Positions 24,431-36,064 of a DNA stretch of 64,000 nucleotides are shown piece by piece; position 1 is the stretch's first letter, and every line of letters begins with the position of its first letter. The notes under the pieces were generated by a model that worked only from the letters and a program-made list of their open reading frames with translations, ran no database searches and had not been told where the DNA came from. This stretch comes from Aselliscus stoliczkanus (taxonomy: Eukaryota > Chordata > Mammalia > Chiroptera > Hipposideridae). The stretch spans positions 70,913,478 through 70,977,477 of the forward strand of contig CM066738.1 of assembly GCA_033961575.1 (NCBI GenBank). Direction: 5' to 3'. The translations under genes were made by a program, and so were the position numbers.

Positions 24431-25013
24431 AAGGAGGCTACTGCTACAGAAGAGGTTTGAGATGATGATGGCTTGGTCCAGGGTGGATACATGGGGAGAG
24501 AAGCAATTGGATTCGGGTTGCATTTTTACCTGCAAAATGTTATTGCCTAATTTACAGGGTCGAGAAAGGTAAAGGGAAGTTCATGAAGATCACACCTGTT
24601 GAGCTCAATTGTCTATAACCTGGAGGCTAGGTTGTCTGCTGAGAGTGAATACTGTATAGAGGCTTGTAGAAAATAGTGAAGGCTTGGGATACAGCAAAGG
24701 AAACAGGAGTTGAACAAAAGTTATTTTAAGGATTAATTGATTCCCTACATGAGGTTTGAAACCATGTACTTTAGTGATATCAGTCTAACCTATTATGTGA
24801 TTTTCATTCACAACCCTCAGCTACCCAGCTATAGGAGTTAAGCAGCTTGTAGAATCAAGTTTCAGTTGTAAAATGGTTTAAGTTAGATCATTTTAAAATC
24901 TACACAATTCCAAAGTTCTGCAGTTCTAAGAATCCTAGAATTCTTACCACATAATTTTTCTTAGTGGGGTTAAATGTATATAAAATTTACCATTTTAACC
25001 ATTCCACTACCAT

Positions 25014-25434
25014 TTTTTAAAAAAGATTTTATTGGAGAATTGGGGAAGGGGAACAGTGTTGGGGAATTGGGGAAGGGCAGTAGCCAAGTTGTTGTCCTTC
25101 AATCTTAGTTGTGGACCATGCAGCTAGCTCACTTCCAAATCCAGTTGCCATCCAGCCGCCCGTTTGCAGCTTGCAGCCGCTCAGCTCAAGGTTCCGTGTT
25201 CAATCTTAGTTGCGTTGCGGGTGGGCATAGCCCACCATCCCATGCAGGAGTCGAACCTGAAACCTTGTTATTAGAAGCACATGCTCTCACCACGTGAGCC
25301 ATCCTGCCACCTGTTGGCAGCTCAGCAGCAGCTCAGCTTGGGCACAGTATCACTGGACCATGTGGGATTCGAATGGCATCCTTGTTGCTCAGAGCTCGCG
25401 CTTTTAACCAACTGAGCCACTCAGCCCACCCCAC
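25014..25434 (-). mobile_element. Compound SINE with two tRNA-like units and an AATAAAATCTTT tail
   Basis: Minus strand, in order: unit 1 (A box GTGGCTCAGTTGG, B-like CATTCGAATCC); the linker GCCAACAGGTGGCAGGATGG; unit 2 (GATGGCTCACGTGG, B box GGTTCGACTCC); the AACTAAGATTGAACACGG stretch; then the tail CCCCAATTCTCCAATAAAATCTTTTTT. It lies in a stub of an old L1 3' end (24965-25012 and 25435-25450). The flanking CCACTAC is a weak candidate duplication. Confidence 0.85.
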
Positions 25435-25929
25435 TACACAATTTTTAAACAAGCTTCCTAACCAGGGACCTCCAATGACTTTTAGGTATGCTGGGACAGT
25501 TTTAGGTATCCCAGCCTTTAAGGTGGCAGCGCCAGGCCTGGTGTGGCTGGTGTTCCACATTCTGTTACCTCTGAATGGAAGCAGCCTCACCTTTTTATCA
25601 CAATAAGTAATACAAGTATTCATTTTCTAAGTATTAAAAAAGTTTGGGAAGCACTATTCTAAGCCATAAAAAAATGAGAAACTCAATATTACAAAGAGTT
25701 CAAAATAGCTGCTTCTCTATTAAAGAAGCTTTCGCACATCTTCAGAACTTCATAATTTACTCTACCATGTAGGGCTTACAGCTCCTTATTGGGAGCAAAT
25801 ATCCATGATTATGCCCACCATTTCTATTGTTTAAGAATATCTAAAGAGGATCTAAGAATTTTGAATGGATTCAAAGATTTTTCTCCACCTACATGAAAAA
25901 TAGGAATCCTTCAAGGGATGCCCACCCAA

Positions 25930-26130
25930 TTCATTTATCCACAGAGTACTGACTTTACGGCAGACACTGAGTTGGTTTCTTGAGATAAAAAGGTGAACAA
26001 GACATGTTTTTGACTTCAAAAAACTTACAGTCTAGGGGAGAGATCAAATTAAATAAATAATTAAAACTGTAATAAATGTAAGATGAGAAGGTACCTAGTG
26101 CTGTTAGAATCTAATACAAAAGACTACTAC
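25930..26130 (+). repeat. L2-type fragment
   Basis: CAGAGTACTGACTTTACGGC, AAAAAGGTGAACAAGACATG and CTTACAGTCTAGGGGAGAGA follow the L2 3' end order. Confidence 0.7.
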
Positions 26131-26530
26131 AACAAGATAAAAGGATTAGTAATCACTAGGCAAAGGGTAGGGGTAGGTTTAGTTGAGAATTCCAAACCGA
26201 GATAACAGCATGCAAAGTCCTAGCAGACATTAAAAAGCCAACAAGGCCAGAGGGCAGAAAATGTTTGGAAATGAACCTGGGAAGGTAGTAGGGGCAGTTC
26301 AAAGGGGCTTCCTTCAAAGAGTTAACAGTAAGACCCCGAAAGGATTTAAGCAGTATAGTAGCACTATCAGATTTATTTTTCAAGATCACAGTAGTTATAG
26401 TGTAGAAAAGCGGGCACAATTTAAGGTGGGAGAACATATTAATTTTTTCTCAGCTTTAAAATGTGTTATAATAGTCATAGTGTATTAACTCAGAAGTACT
26501 AATAAGGGATAGCTTTTTATTTATTTATTT

Positions 26531-26628
26531 TTTTGAGGGCAGTGTCACTGGCCCTCACGTGTGGGACCCGAACCGGGGCCACTGGCTTCCCAAGCCAGCG
26601 CTTAACCACCGAGCCACTTGGCCAGCCC
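26531..26628 (-). mobile_element. Short tRNA-derived SINE
   Basis: Minus-strand head CTGGGCTGGCCAAGTGGCTC, B box GGTTCGGGTCC and a T-rich left end (its A tail). Flanking GATAGCTTTTTATT and GGTAGCTTTTTATT form a duplication with one mismatch. Confidence 0.92.
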
Positions 26629-26639
26629 AGGGGTAGCTT

Positions 26640-26872
26640 TTTATTAAACATATTCTATGTACCTGAAGATTGTACCAAGCAATTTACATGTAGTAACTCA
26701 TTTATTCTTCATAACTCCATGAGCTTGGTACTATTATTATCCTCATTTTACAGGTAAGAAAAGTGAGACAGTTATTTAAGAAATCAGTCCAAGGTCACTT
26801 GGTAAGGAAGTATTAAAGCAGGATTCAAAGCCAGGTCTGGCTCCAGAGTCTGTGACTTACTCATTAGATTAT
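26640..26872 (-). repeat. MIR element
   Basis: A clear antisense MIR: GTACTATTATTATCCTCATT, TTACAGGTAAGAAAAGTGAG, CAAGGTCACTTGGTAAGGAA, GGCTCCAGAGTCTGTGAC. Confidence 0.88.
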
Positions 26873-26984
26873 ATACCATTTTTTCAGCAACACATGTATA
26901 CAATTTAAAATTAAAATATATACATGAATTGAGAATAGATGCTCAAAACTTTCTGTGAACACCAGTGAAGAAAAAGGTTTAGGT

Positions 26985-27220
26985 GTGGTTGTTGGTTGGG
27001 AGAATATGAAAGTAGACTAGCAGTATGCCAAGTAACAGGCAATGGTATCTTGGAATCTGGTGGTAGTAATGAAGAGAAGGGAATGGATTTGGGAGATATT
27101 TGGTAAATGAAATTGACAGGGCTCAGTAATAGATTGGATATGGGGCTTAAGGGAGAAGAAGGTGCCAAGAAAAATTCTTTGGATCCTGACTTGCATAAAT
27201 GGATTGGACAATGGAGCCAT
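26985..27220 (+). repeat. Ancient mammalian repeat (L2-like)
   Basis: AATAGATTGGATATGGGGCT and AGAAGAAGGTGCCAAGAAAA resemble the same old repeat as at 24000-24430. A 128-codon minus-strand frame (26911-27297) overlaps it and has no recognisable domain. Confidence 0.45.
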
Positions 27221-27299
27221 CGGCAGAGGCCAGAAGAACAGGTTAGGTCATTCAGTTCCGGTCGCTTTTCTTTGGACCACAAGTCCACTGTTTTCAATG

Positions 27300-28260
27300 T
27301 GCCATTAAATGATAAACTGATTACAGGTTCTTTCCATTTGCAACAAAACTTTCCATTTCCACTGTAAACATTTATACAAGCGATTATGCCTATGTTGTAT
27401 TAAAAATGACATGGTCAATTTTTCACCCGTTTTCTATATAAGTGTTATGAATAAGTCTTATGAAATTTGGAAGTGAATGAGAGTTGCTATAACAGGGCAA
27501 TGAAGGTTCAACAGCCCTCAGATACCAACTGTCCTACAGCATTGCTCCAATGGTACTGAAACACTCTGTTATATTCAATCACAACCTGTTATGAGAAAGC
27601 TGTGATATTCATTCTTCAGATCTGGGATGACTGGAAAAATTAATTTTACATTTTGCCCTTATGATTTCCTAAATACAGAACATTTTTAAAGTTAATAATA
27701 TTATCCTCTGTCTTCCTCCCAGTTCTTAGAAGTATTTTAAAAAAGTTTTGAACTGGTTTAATAGATATTGTGATTCTAGACCATTCGGTTTATTTTCTTC
27801 AGCTTCATTTGTAGAATTTCTAAGGCCAAAACGCTTCTTTTAGAAAGCAAGATAAATAGAAAAACATACAGTTTGAATGTTATAAACAAACAGCCACAGG
27901 AGATGATTTTTACAATGTTACTAACAGCATGTTGTTCCCACAAATAATGCTGGTCACTTCTGATTCCTTCTCATTTCAGGTTCTCCAGATACTTTCCTTT
28001 TAACCTCTGAAAAGTATACACCGTCTTGCTGCATGCCCCCCCCCCAGTCACGTCAGTAAACCGTAAGCAATAGCTCCAAAGCAGAGCACCGCGTTCGACT
28101 GATCCGTGTTCCTTCCCTCATCAGTTAGCTTGAACTTTCCATGTGGGACAGGCCATTCACACATGCTTGCCCCGCAATGTGCTTAAGTCAGACACACCGA
28201 TACCGTCCTGTAACACCAAGGAAGTGAAACTGCCCCATTCAGAACGGCCTGGGCTTTCTC
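27300..28260. other. Upstream flank of the RBBP8 CpG island
   Basis: AT-rich until about 27950, then rising in GC, with a (C)10 tract at 28036-28045. No repeat or exon is supportable. It may hold distal promoter elements. Confidence 0.4.
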
Positions 28261-28418
28261 CAGGACATCTCAAATGCCGCCGTGGCAGTCGCCGGCTCTA
28301 GGCGCCGCTCCCGCCCGCTGTGGGGTGGCCCTCCGCTCCGCGATCCCTGCCCTGCGGGGTGGGACACCCGCCGGCCCGCTCTACCGCCGGGGGCGGAACG
28401 GGCGCCGCCTCACTTTGA

Positions 28419-28426
28419 GGCGGGAA
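28419..28426 (+). promoter_or_regulatory. E2F-type site
   Basis: GGCGGGAA within TTTGAGGCGGGAAG, in the CpG island 12 bp before the GC box. Confidence 0.5.
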
Positions 28427-28430
28427 GAAG

Positions 28431-28440
28431 GGGCGGGGCG
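28431..28440 (+). promoter_or_regulatory. GC box (Sp1-type)
   Basis: GGGCGGGGCG, an exact GC-box core; a second GGGGCGGGC-like run lies at about 28480. Confidence 0.55.
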
Positions 28441-28457
28441 TCCCGGGAACTCCCGCG

Positions 28458-28464
28458 TGACGTC
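28458..28464 (+). promoter_or_regulatory. CRE/ATF-type site
   Basis: TGACGTC followed by GCA, in the CpG island. It differs from the CRE octamer only at the last base. Confidence 0.5.
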
Positions 28465-28559
28465 GCACGGGTTCAGGCGGGGCGGGCCCGGCCGCCTCCG
28501 AGCGCGGCCGGCGGCCCTCGGGCCCTCCCCCATCGCCGGAAAACGCGGGCTGCCCTGAG

Positions 28560-28697
28560 GGGCTAACTTTCTCCCTAGGCGTTTGGCAGATTAGTGAGGG
28601 AAAGACGAGAAAAGCCGTCGGCGGTGTCTTCACAGCCCTGGAGCGTGTGCGCTTCTCTGCCCGGGCTTTCGGGAATCTCGAGACAATCTTGGAAGCC
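28560..28697 (+). other. RBBP8: Candidate noncoding first exon of RBBP8
   Basis: The only strong donor in the expected part of the CpG island is GCC|GTGAGTAAG at 28697/28698. A second candidate is CT|GTGAGT at about 28994. The transcription start cannot be placed from sequence alone, so 28560 is a nominal left limit. If correct, exon 1 is wholly 5' UTR and joins exon 2 at 31325. Confidence 0.35.
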
Positions 28698-28931
28698 GTG
28701 AGTAAGAGGCATCGCTTTCCCCGAGCCAGAGCTCTGGGTCGTAGAGGCCATTTCCGGTCTGGAGCTCCGCGCTGACCGGAGGCATGTGGCCCGCAGGGTG
28801 GGGGTGGCCGTGCGGCTCTGGGGCTGAGTGTGAGGAACGAGGCAGCGGTCGGGCTAAACCTCGCGGGACCGCAGGAAGGACAGGCTCGCACTCGGGGCTG
28901 TTTCTGGGCTTCTCTGCGCCCGGCCCGCCCC

Positions 28932-28941
28932 GCGCATGCGC
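28932..28941. promoter_or_regulatory. NRF1-type palindrome
   Basis: GCGCATGCGC, the perfect palindromic NRF1 consensus, about 235 bp downstream of the candidate exon 1 donor and so at the 3' edge of the island. Confidence 0.6.
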
Positions 28942-29689
28942 CGACGTACCCCCCGTGCTGGGGGCCGCCCGTCGTTCCTTGCGCTCCAGTCTCGCTGTGA
29001 GTCGTGGGAGCGACTGCGGGAGGAGAGGCTGACGGCTAGGGCTGGGATGGAAGCCTCCGCTTGGCTGGTGGGAGAATCACCCAACGTTCCTATTCGGTTT
29101 GTGTAGAGCTCCTGTGTGACTCGAGGTTCGGCTCTTCCCTTACATGTAGGAGAGTACGTGTGATGTGATAGGAAAGAAATACTAATAGTTTACTGAGCAA
29201 CTTAAGTGTGATGGTTTACACTGCTACAGGATGCAGAAAAATGTAATATGTTACTAAAGACCTTTGAGCCCAGAATGCAACTTGAGAGGCAAGACGCACA
29301 TTTCTGAGATACCAAAGCGCAACGTCCTGTAGCAAATAACGGTTCATTGCCAAAAGAGATGCCAGCAAAAAGGGCTGGGCGTTCAGGATACGTTGGAGAT
29401 GGTTTTGTGAGCCAGAATTTGCAAGTGTAGTATTGATAAATTGTTTTCAAGTGGGGGAAAAGCCAACAACTTTTTTTTTTGCTATCTCTGAAGATAGGTG
29501 TGTTTCTTAAAGGACACTTTTTTTACACTATTGGTTTTAATCTATTGAATCCTATGCATTGTTAAATTCATTAGAATAACTAAAACTTTGTTTTACACTA
29601 TTTACTTAATAGAAATTATTGTTTTCCCCTTTTTTTTTTTTTGGCTACTTAGCAGTGTTTTGTAGTTAATTGGCATTACAATTTGATTT

Positions 29690-29875
29690 CAGCCCAGACA
29701 AAGCCAAGTTGTAGCATTGTGACCTTGGAGAAGTCCCTTAACCTCTTGTTTCTCCAATTCTAAAATGAAATTAATAATGGTAGCTGTTTTATGGAGTTGT
29801 TCGGAAGATTAGGTTAGGCATTACAATCCTTGATATATAGTGAACACTTAATAAATGGTAGCTTTTTCTAATAGT
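29690..29875 (+). repeat. MIR element
   Basis: TTGTGACCTTGGAGAAGTCC, CTTAACCTCTTGTTTCTCCA and GAACACTTAATAAATGGTAG, forward MIR order, in intron 1. Confidence 0.85.
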
Positions 29876-29924
29876 ATAGGCCCACTGATTTATCTTTTAG
29901 GGTTAAAAAATAGTGGAATACAAG

Positions 29925-30360
29925 CTTCTTTAGAGATAAAGCTGTACTAATACAGTGCACCCAATCTCACGTAAAAACTTTATTATGGAAATAATAAACG
30001 CACACAAGAGAGAGACATTAGAATTACGGACTCCCTCATATACCCATCCACTGCCTAACTTCAATAATTATCAAAGTTCAGCATTTCTTGTTTCATCTCC
30101 CCAACCAACATTCATTGTTTTGTTTGTTTTAACTGGAGTATTTTGAAGCAAATCTAAGAGAACGTATCAGTTTACCTGTATGTTTCTCTTTATATACCTC
30201 AGTATATTTCTCTTTAACAGATAAAGGACTTTTTTGAAACATGACCGCATTATCATACCCAAGAAAATTAAAAATAATTTCCTAATATTATCTAAAATCC
30301 ATGTTCTTTTCATTGATTGTCTCAAAAAAGTGTAACAAATTTTGAAAACTTAATAGAAGT
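29925..30360 (-). repeat. Old L1 3'-end fragment
   Basis: CTCCCTCATATACCCATCCA, TTCAATAATTATCAAAGTTC and GTATTTTGAAGCAAATCTAA are typical antisense text of old mammalian L1M 3' ends. Confidence 0.7.
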
Positions 30361-31324
30361 GTTATTTTGTACTGCTTTACTTACCAAGTGGCTTCACACA
30401 TAATCTTGCTGTCTTTAGTAATGTCACTGTTTATTTTTGCTTCATCAGAGACCTCAAGAAATGGTTAATAAGAGACACTTAAATTAGTTTGGGCGCTTAT
30501 TCACAATAGTAAGGCCTCGGCTAAGGAGCCAGATGTGAGGTTTAGTAGACTGTTAATCATTTTACTTTTTTGGTGGTAGCCAGTTAATGGTTTCAGTATG
30601 AGAACACATTAAAATATTTATTAATCCACTTGAATTCCTTAATAGCCTGTTGCTTCTTTCAAGGGTTATACAAATAAACTTAATTATTCACCTTTACTCT
30701 GAGAGAGGCACAAAATACCTTTACCCTAGTTGCTTTGTTATTAAATGTTTCTGTATTCATAGATCTTTGCTGTGTTTGTATCTTGCTCACTGATTGCTTT
30801 TGTTACGAGAAAGCAAGTCAGATACTCATGTGTTAATACATCAGTCATCTTTCTTGCTCTTTATTACGTGTGTCTTTGTGTGTGTGGTGTGTGTGTGTGT
30901 ATGTGTATAGGTTAAGTCAATATTTCAGAATGTTTTTCAGTTTTTGGTTCAATATATTGTTGCGCTCTGTACCAATTCAAAAGTTTAAAAAGCTGTAAAT
31001 TCTTTTGGGATGGTGAATCAATACCATGAATGATTATAAACCTCTCTGTATCAGAATCCTTTCAATTTAACATAATTTAGGTAATTCCCTCTAGGAGAAA
31101 TAAGAGAAAATTTGCTTGAAAATTTTAAGTCCAGATTACTGAAATCAGGACTTTTCTCACTATAATCATCTTTTCTCACTTCCTACCCCCCAAATTCTGA
31201 GTCATTGATTACTCAGGTAAAGAAGGAAAACTTGAGAATGGCTGGCTAGACTTGAAGTCATCCTGACTTCAAATTACATAAAGGTATATGCAGAATTTAT
31301 TTATGTTGCAATCTGTCATTTCAG

Positions 31325-31580
<256 letters not shown>

Positions 31581-31718
31581 TAATTATGTATGACAGTTCA
31601 AAGATCTCATTTTTGAGGGACCTTTACTATTTAATTTTTCGTGATTCATTTTATGATTGAGTTGTTGCCTTTTAACTGCAGACCACTACTACGGTATGTA
31701 ACCCTTGCACAATTTGTA

Positions 31719-31950
31719 CCAGGGTGCCAAAAAAAATGTATACAAGTGGACACTTGGGTCAGTGTTGCTCAAGCAGTAGTTCGCTATAATCAGAAGTGTC
31801 TGGACACTGATGGTGACCATTTTGAGCACCTCTTGTAATTGCAGAAGTCAAACGTGACTTGTATTGATCTTTTGTTATTGGTATATATTGAGTATTACAA
31901 TTTTAATTGTTTTTTCTTTCTTAAAATGTGTACACATTTTTGTGGCACCA
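31719..31950 (+). mobile_element. Tc1/mariner-type nonautonomous remnant with transposase C-terminus
   Basis: Inverted termini: GGTGCCAAAAAAAATGTATA on the left (31723 on) and the reverse complement of TGTACACATTTTTGTGGCACC on the right (to 31949), both near TA dinucleotides. Inside, a frame reads DTWVSVAQAVVRYNQK then CLDTDGDHFEHLL and a stop at 31836-31838. That is the pattern of the C-terminus of a mariner/IS630-type DDE transposase. The rest of the transposase is deleted. It sits about 200 bp after the donor of RBBP8 coding exon 1. Confidence 0.72.
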
Positions 31951-31959
31951 TATATATTT

Positions 31960-32133
31960 ATACACACATGCACACACCGGGAGGTGGAGTACAACATAGG
32001 GAATATAGTCAATGGAACTGTAACAGCTATATTAGATATCAGAGGGGTAATAGATTAGGGGGGTTATCACTTTGTCTATCTATTACATTGTTGTGTACAC
32101 CTCAAACTAAAAAAATAAAAATTTTTAAAAAGT
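31960..32133 (+). repeat. L1 3' terminus, 5'-truncated
   Basis: ACATAGGGAATATAGTCAAT ... TTGTTGTGTACACCTCAAAC then an A-rich end with AATAAAAA. This is the 3' end of a Laurasiatherian-type L1. Confidence 0.75.
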
Positions 32134-32942
32134 AAATGACAGTTTGCCTTCAAAGAGCCTGTAGTCTAATAGAGTCATGTAAACAAATCATTACAGTGTA
32201 ATGAAATAAGAGCTTTAAAGGTTTATATGAAGTACAATTGGGTGAACAGAGGATTAAGTAGTTGTAGTTGGGATGAGTATATAGATGTTGTTTGATTGTA
32301 TTAAAATGTATTCCATATAAAGGAATTTTCCATTAAAGATAAATTTGAGGTTTGATATTAAGCTTTAATTTACTTATCTAATCCTGCAACTTGAATGTAA
32401 TACATTTTTTCTATGTGTGGGAAATGCTTCATATTAGATTTGTTTCTTGCAACCATAGGTGTAATTCTATAGTGCTTTATAGTTTTAACATTATACTGGA
32501 ATGCAATTAAAGCTTGATCCACCTGAATCTAAAGTATAGTGTATGGGTCTGTGTTGGAACCTTCCCATGGTACATTTAGTTTCTAGCAAAACCTCATGAT
32601 AGTGGACTCAATTAATGGGTTCTGAAATATGAACCCCAGAAGTATTCTTGCAAGTCCCAGTGTATTTGGAGATACTTGTTCAAGAAATGTTTTTTGGGCC
32701 ACTTACTATGTGCCTGACCTTATGAGCAAAAATGAATCATATGCAGTCCAAGTTTCAACGGATTTTGTAGTATACCATGTTATCTGGGAATATGAAAGGA
32801 GAACCAGGTATGTGTTTGGGGTGGGGGGATTACTGTCAAACCAGGCTTACCTGTTGAATTAAGTCTGATTAACCTGTATGTACTGTGCTGAAGGCATGGT
32901 TGTCATCATGCCTTGTCTTTAGGATTAAGTATAAAACTTATT

Positions 32943-33051
32943 GGGCCAGCCAAGTGGCGCAGTGGTTAAGCGCTGGCTTGGGAAGCCAGCGGACCTGGTT
33001 CAGGTCCCACATATGAGGGCCAGTGACACTGCCCTCAAAAAAAAAAAAAAA
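32943..33051 (+). mobile_element. Short tRNA-derived SINE
   Basis: GGGCCAGCCAAGTGGCGCAG head, B box GGTTCAGGTCC, GTGACACTGCCCTC and A15. Flanking duplication TAAAACTTA. Confidence 0.93.
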
Positions 33052-33509
33052 TGTCTAAAACTTATCTTAAGTGACTATTCTCATTGATTAGACAAGTGGA
33101 TGGGAGTAGTCCTGTGTTGAGAAAGAGGCCATATGATGGAGTGGTTAAATCCATGAATTCTGAATCTAACTGCCAATATTTGAAAGCCATTTTTGTAAAG
33201 TATTCAGAAGAGCATATAGTAAGAAATATATGTGTTAGCTGTTGCTATCATTCTGAAGCAGGCACCATTATGTATCACAGTTCCTGCTGAGGACCATTTC
33301 AGAGACAATGGGATACTAAAAACAAGTTGTAACAGAAGTTCACATACTGATTACTTATTATCCGCTTTATGGTTTTTTAAATTCTTGATTCTAGGAGGAA
33401 ACAGAAAGAAAATGAATGACCAAAGTAATAACATAAGAAAATTTTAAATGATTAGAAAAATCTTAGAAAATTCTTAACTTTCCTTCTCTTTTTGGCAAAG
33501 GGGAGGAGG

Positions 33510-35830
33510 GGGGATACTTAAAAAATTGTCATGAAATATACATAACAAAATTTAATCATCTTAATCATTTTAAGTTTACAGTTCAATGTATTAAATACAT
33601 TTCAAATATTGTGCAGCCATCACCGCCATCCATCTCCATAACTCTTTTCATCTTGTGAAACTGAAACTCTGGACTCATTAAACAATTACTCCTTGTCCAC
33701 CCCTCCCTGCAGCCACTGGCAACCACTGTTCTACTTTCTGTCGCTGTAATTTTGACTATTCCAAGTGCCTCATATAAGTAGAATCATACAGCATATGTCT
33801 TTTTGTGACTGACTCATTTAACTTAGCATAATGTCCTCAGGGTTCATGGATGTTGTAACATATTGCAGAATTTCCTTCCTTTTTATACTCCATTGTATGT
33901 ATGGACCGCATTTTGCTTATCCATTTGTCTGCTGGTAGACACTTGTGTTGATTTCATCTTTTGACTATTTTGAATAGTGTTGCTATGACCATGGGTATAA
34001 AACTATCTCTTCAAGATTCTGCTTTTAATTATGTTGGGTATATATCCAGAAATGGAATTGCTGAATCATATGGTAATTCTATTTTTAATCTTTTGAAGAA
34101 CTACCATGCTGTTTTCCATAGTGGCTACACCACTTTACATTACACCAACAGTGCACAAGGGTTTCAATTTCTCTACATTCTTACTAATCCTTGTTATTTT
34201 CTGTTTTCTGTCTTAACCATCCTAATGGATGTGAGGTGCTATTTCATTTTAGTTTTGATTTGCATTTCCCTGATGATCAGTGATTTTGAGCATCTTTTCA
34301 TGTGCTTATTGGCCGTTTCTGTATCTTTGGAGAAATGTCTATTCAAGTTCTTTACCTGTTTTTTTATTTATTGTTGTAGAGTTATAGTTCTTTGTATATA
34401 TTCTGAATATTAACTTCTTATTAGATATAGGATTTTCAGATACTTTCTCCCATTCTCTGGATTGCTTTTTCACTCTGTTAATTGTGTCCTTTGATGCACA
34501 GGAGTTTTTAATTTTGATATAGTCCAGTTCATCTATTTTTTTTCTTTTGTTGCCTGAACTTTTGGTGTTGTATCTAAGAAATTGTTGCCAAATCCATTAA
34601 GTTAATATCATATGTTTTCTTCTAATAATTTTATAATTTTAGCTCTTATGTCTAGGTTTTTGATGCATTTTGAGTTAAATTTTGTATATGGTATAAGGTC
34701 AGGATTTAACTTCATTCTTTTGAATGTGGATATCCAGTTTCCCAACACCATTTGTTGAAAAGACTGTCCTTTCCTATTAAATGGTCTTGGCACCCTTGTA
34801 AAAAACAATTTAATCATATATATGAGATTTTATTTCTATTGTGTTTCATTGGTGTATATGTCAGTCTTTATTGCCAGTACCACACTGTTTTGATTACTGT
34901 AGCTTTTTATTAAGTTTTGAAATCAAGAAGTAGGTGACTTTCAACTTTGCTCTTTTTCAAGATTGTTTTGGCTATTTGGAGTCTCTTGAGATTTCATACG
35001 ACTTTTAGGACAGATTTTGCTATTTCTGCAAAAAACATTTTTGGGATTTTGGCTGAAATAACATTGACTGTAGATTGCTTTGAGTAGTATTGACATCTTA
35101 ATATTATCTTCCAGTCCATGAAAATGAGATGACTTTCCATTTGTGTTTTTAATTTCTTTCAGCATCACTTTACAGTGTTATTGTATATGTCTTTCACCTC
35201 TTTGATTAAGCTTATTCCTAAGTATTTTATTCTTTTGGATGCTATTGTAAATGGAATCTTTTTTTCAAAAAAGATTTTATTGGGGAATTGGGGGAGGGGA
35301 ACAGATAAGTTGCTGTCCCTTTGTTCTTCAGTCCAGTTGTGGAGGACATTGCTTCACTGGCTCATGTTGGCATTGTAATTGCGCTCTTCCTGGGTGAGGC
35401 AGATCGGTTGCCAGCCTCTGGATGGCCACTCACAATGGCTATTGGCAGCTCACACTGGCTGCCAGCCACTCACGCTGGCTGCCAGCCACTCAACTGTAGC
35501 CTATGGCAGCCCACTGCAGCAGGGGCTGCAGCCATGCCATCCCAGGGACTCAACAGCAGCCTAGCTCCAGGTCAAGCTGTTGTTCACCATCTTAGCTGCA
35601 GAGGGCAGTGTCACTGGCCCTCATATGTGGGATCCGAACCGGGTCCACTGGCAACCCAAGCCAGCTCTTAACCAATGCGCCACTCAGCCAGCCCAAGGAG
35701 TCATTTTCTTAATTTTGTTTTCAGATTGTTAGTTGTTAATGTATAGAAACACCACTGATTTTTGTGTGTTGACTTTGTATCCTGTAACTTTGCTGAAAAT
35801 CTCCACATCTTAATTGTAGTTTTTGAATTA
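33510..35830 (-). repeat. Old L1 (3' UTR and ORF2 C-terminal half), decayed
   Basis: Antisense 3' UTR (CAAAATTTAATCATCTTAAT, TCATATAAGTAGAATCATAC) runs into ORF2 remnants, for example the minus-strand frame at 34608-34817 with NPDLIPYTKFNSKCIKNLDI and AIYSQ-like text at 34941-35168. A long SINE interrupts it at 35265-35694. It is much older than the L1 at the left edge. Confidence 0.85.
35265..35694 (-). mobile_element. Long tRNA-derived SINE
   Basis: On the minus strand: head GGGCTGGCTGAGTGGCGCAT, tRNA-like body with B box GGTTCGGATCC, the body rich in GTGAGTGGC repeats, and the tail CCCCAATTCCCCAATAAAATCTTTTTT. Inserted in an older L1 with flanks GGAATCTTTTTT and GGAGTCATTTTC. Open frames on its + strand (35321-35671) are not genes. 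Confidence 0.9.
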
Positions 35831-36064
35831 CTAGCTGAGATAAACATTAGAAACTCTTAATTTTTTTATGAAAGTTTGGAGTTTAACTACTTCTCCTACT
35901 TTACCTGCATCCTTTACTGCTCTATAATGCTCATTATAGAGCAGGTGATTCTGATTCATATTTCCATTAAAGCTCTCTTTCAACATATAGGATTGCCGAT
36001 GCAACCAGGGTACATTAGTGTTCATTTAGAAATCCAGGTATTACGGGAGTTATTGTTTTATCTT

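Larger units (their letters stand above)
28270..29050 (+). promoter_or_regulatory. RBBP8: CpG island, probable RBBP8 promoter
   Basis: About 780 bp of very GC-rich, CpG-dense sequence (for example GCGCGGCCGGCGGCCCTCGG) in an AT-rich surrounding, without a TATA box. It lies 2.4-3.1 kb upstream of the exon with the RBBP8 start codon, as expected for a housekeeping/cell-cycle gene promoter. It contains an E2F-type site, a GC box, a CRE-type site and an NRF1-type palindrome (listed separately). Long open frames across it on both strands are a by-product of GC richness. Human RBBP8 is known to be regulated through E2F/RB at G1/S, which agrees with the E2F-type site; function here is inferred. Confidence 0.88.

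Noticed and set aside
26911..27297. 128-codon minus-strand frame
   Set aside because: It overlaps an ancient interspersed repeat, has no recognisable domain and no promoter or splice context.
28274..28891. Long open frames on both strands across the CpG island
   Set aside because: GC-rich low-complexity composition (Pro/Arg/Gly/Ala), overlapping in several frames and no family similarity. This is the RBBP8 promoter region.
31641..31838. 65-codon frame near RBBP8 exon 2 as a gene
   Set aside because: Its second half is the C-terminus of a mariner-type transposase inside TIRs; the first half is intronic read-through.
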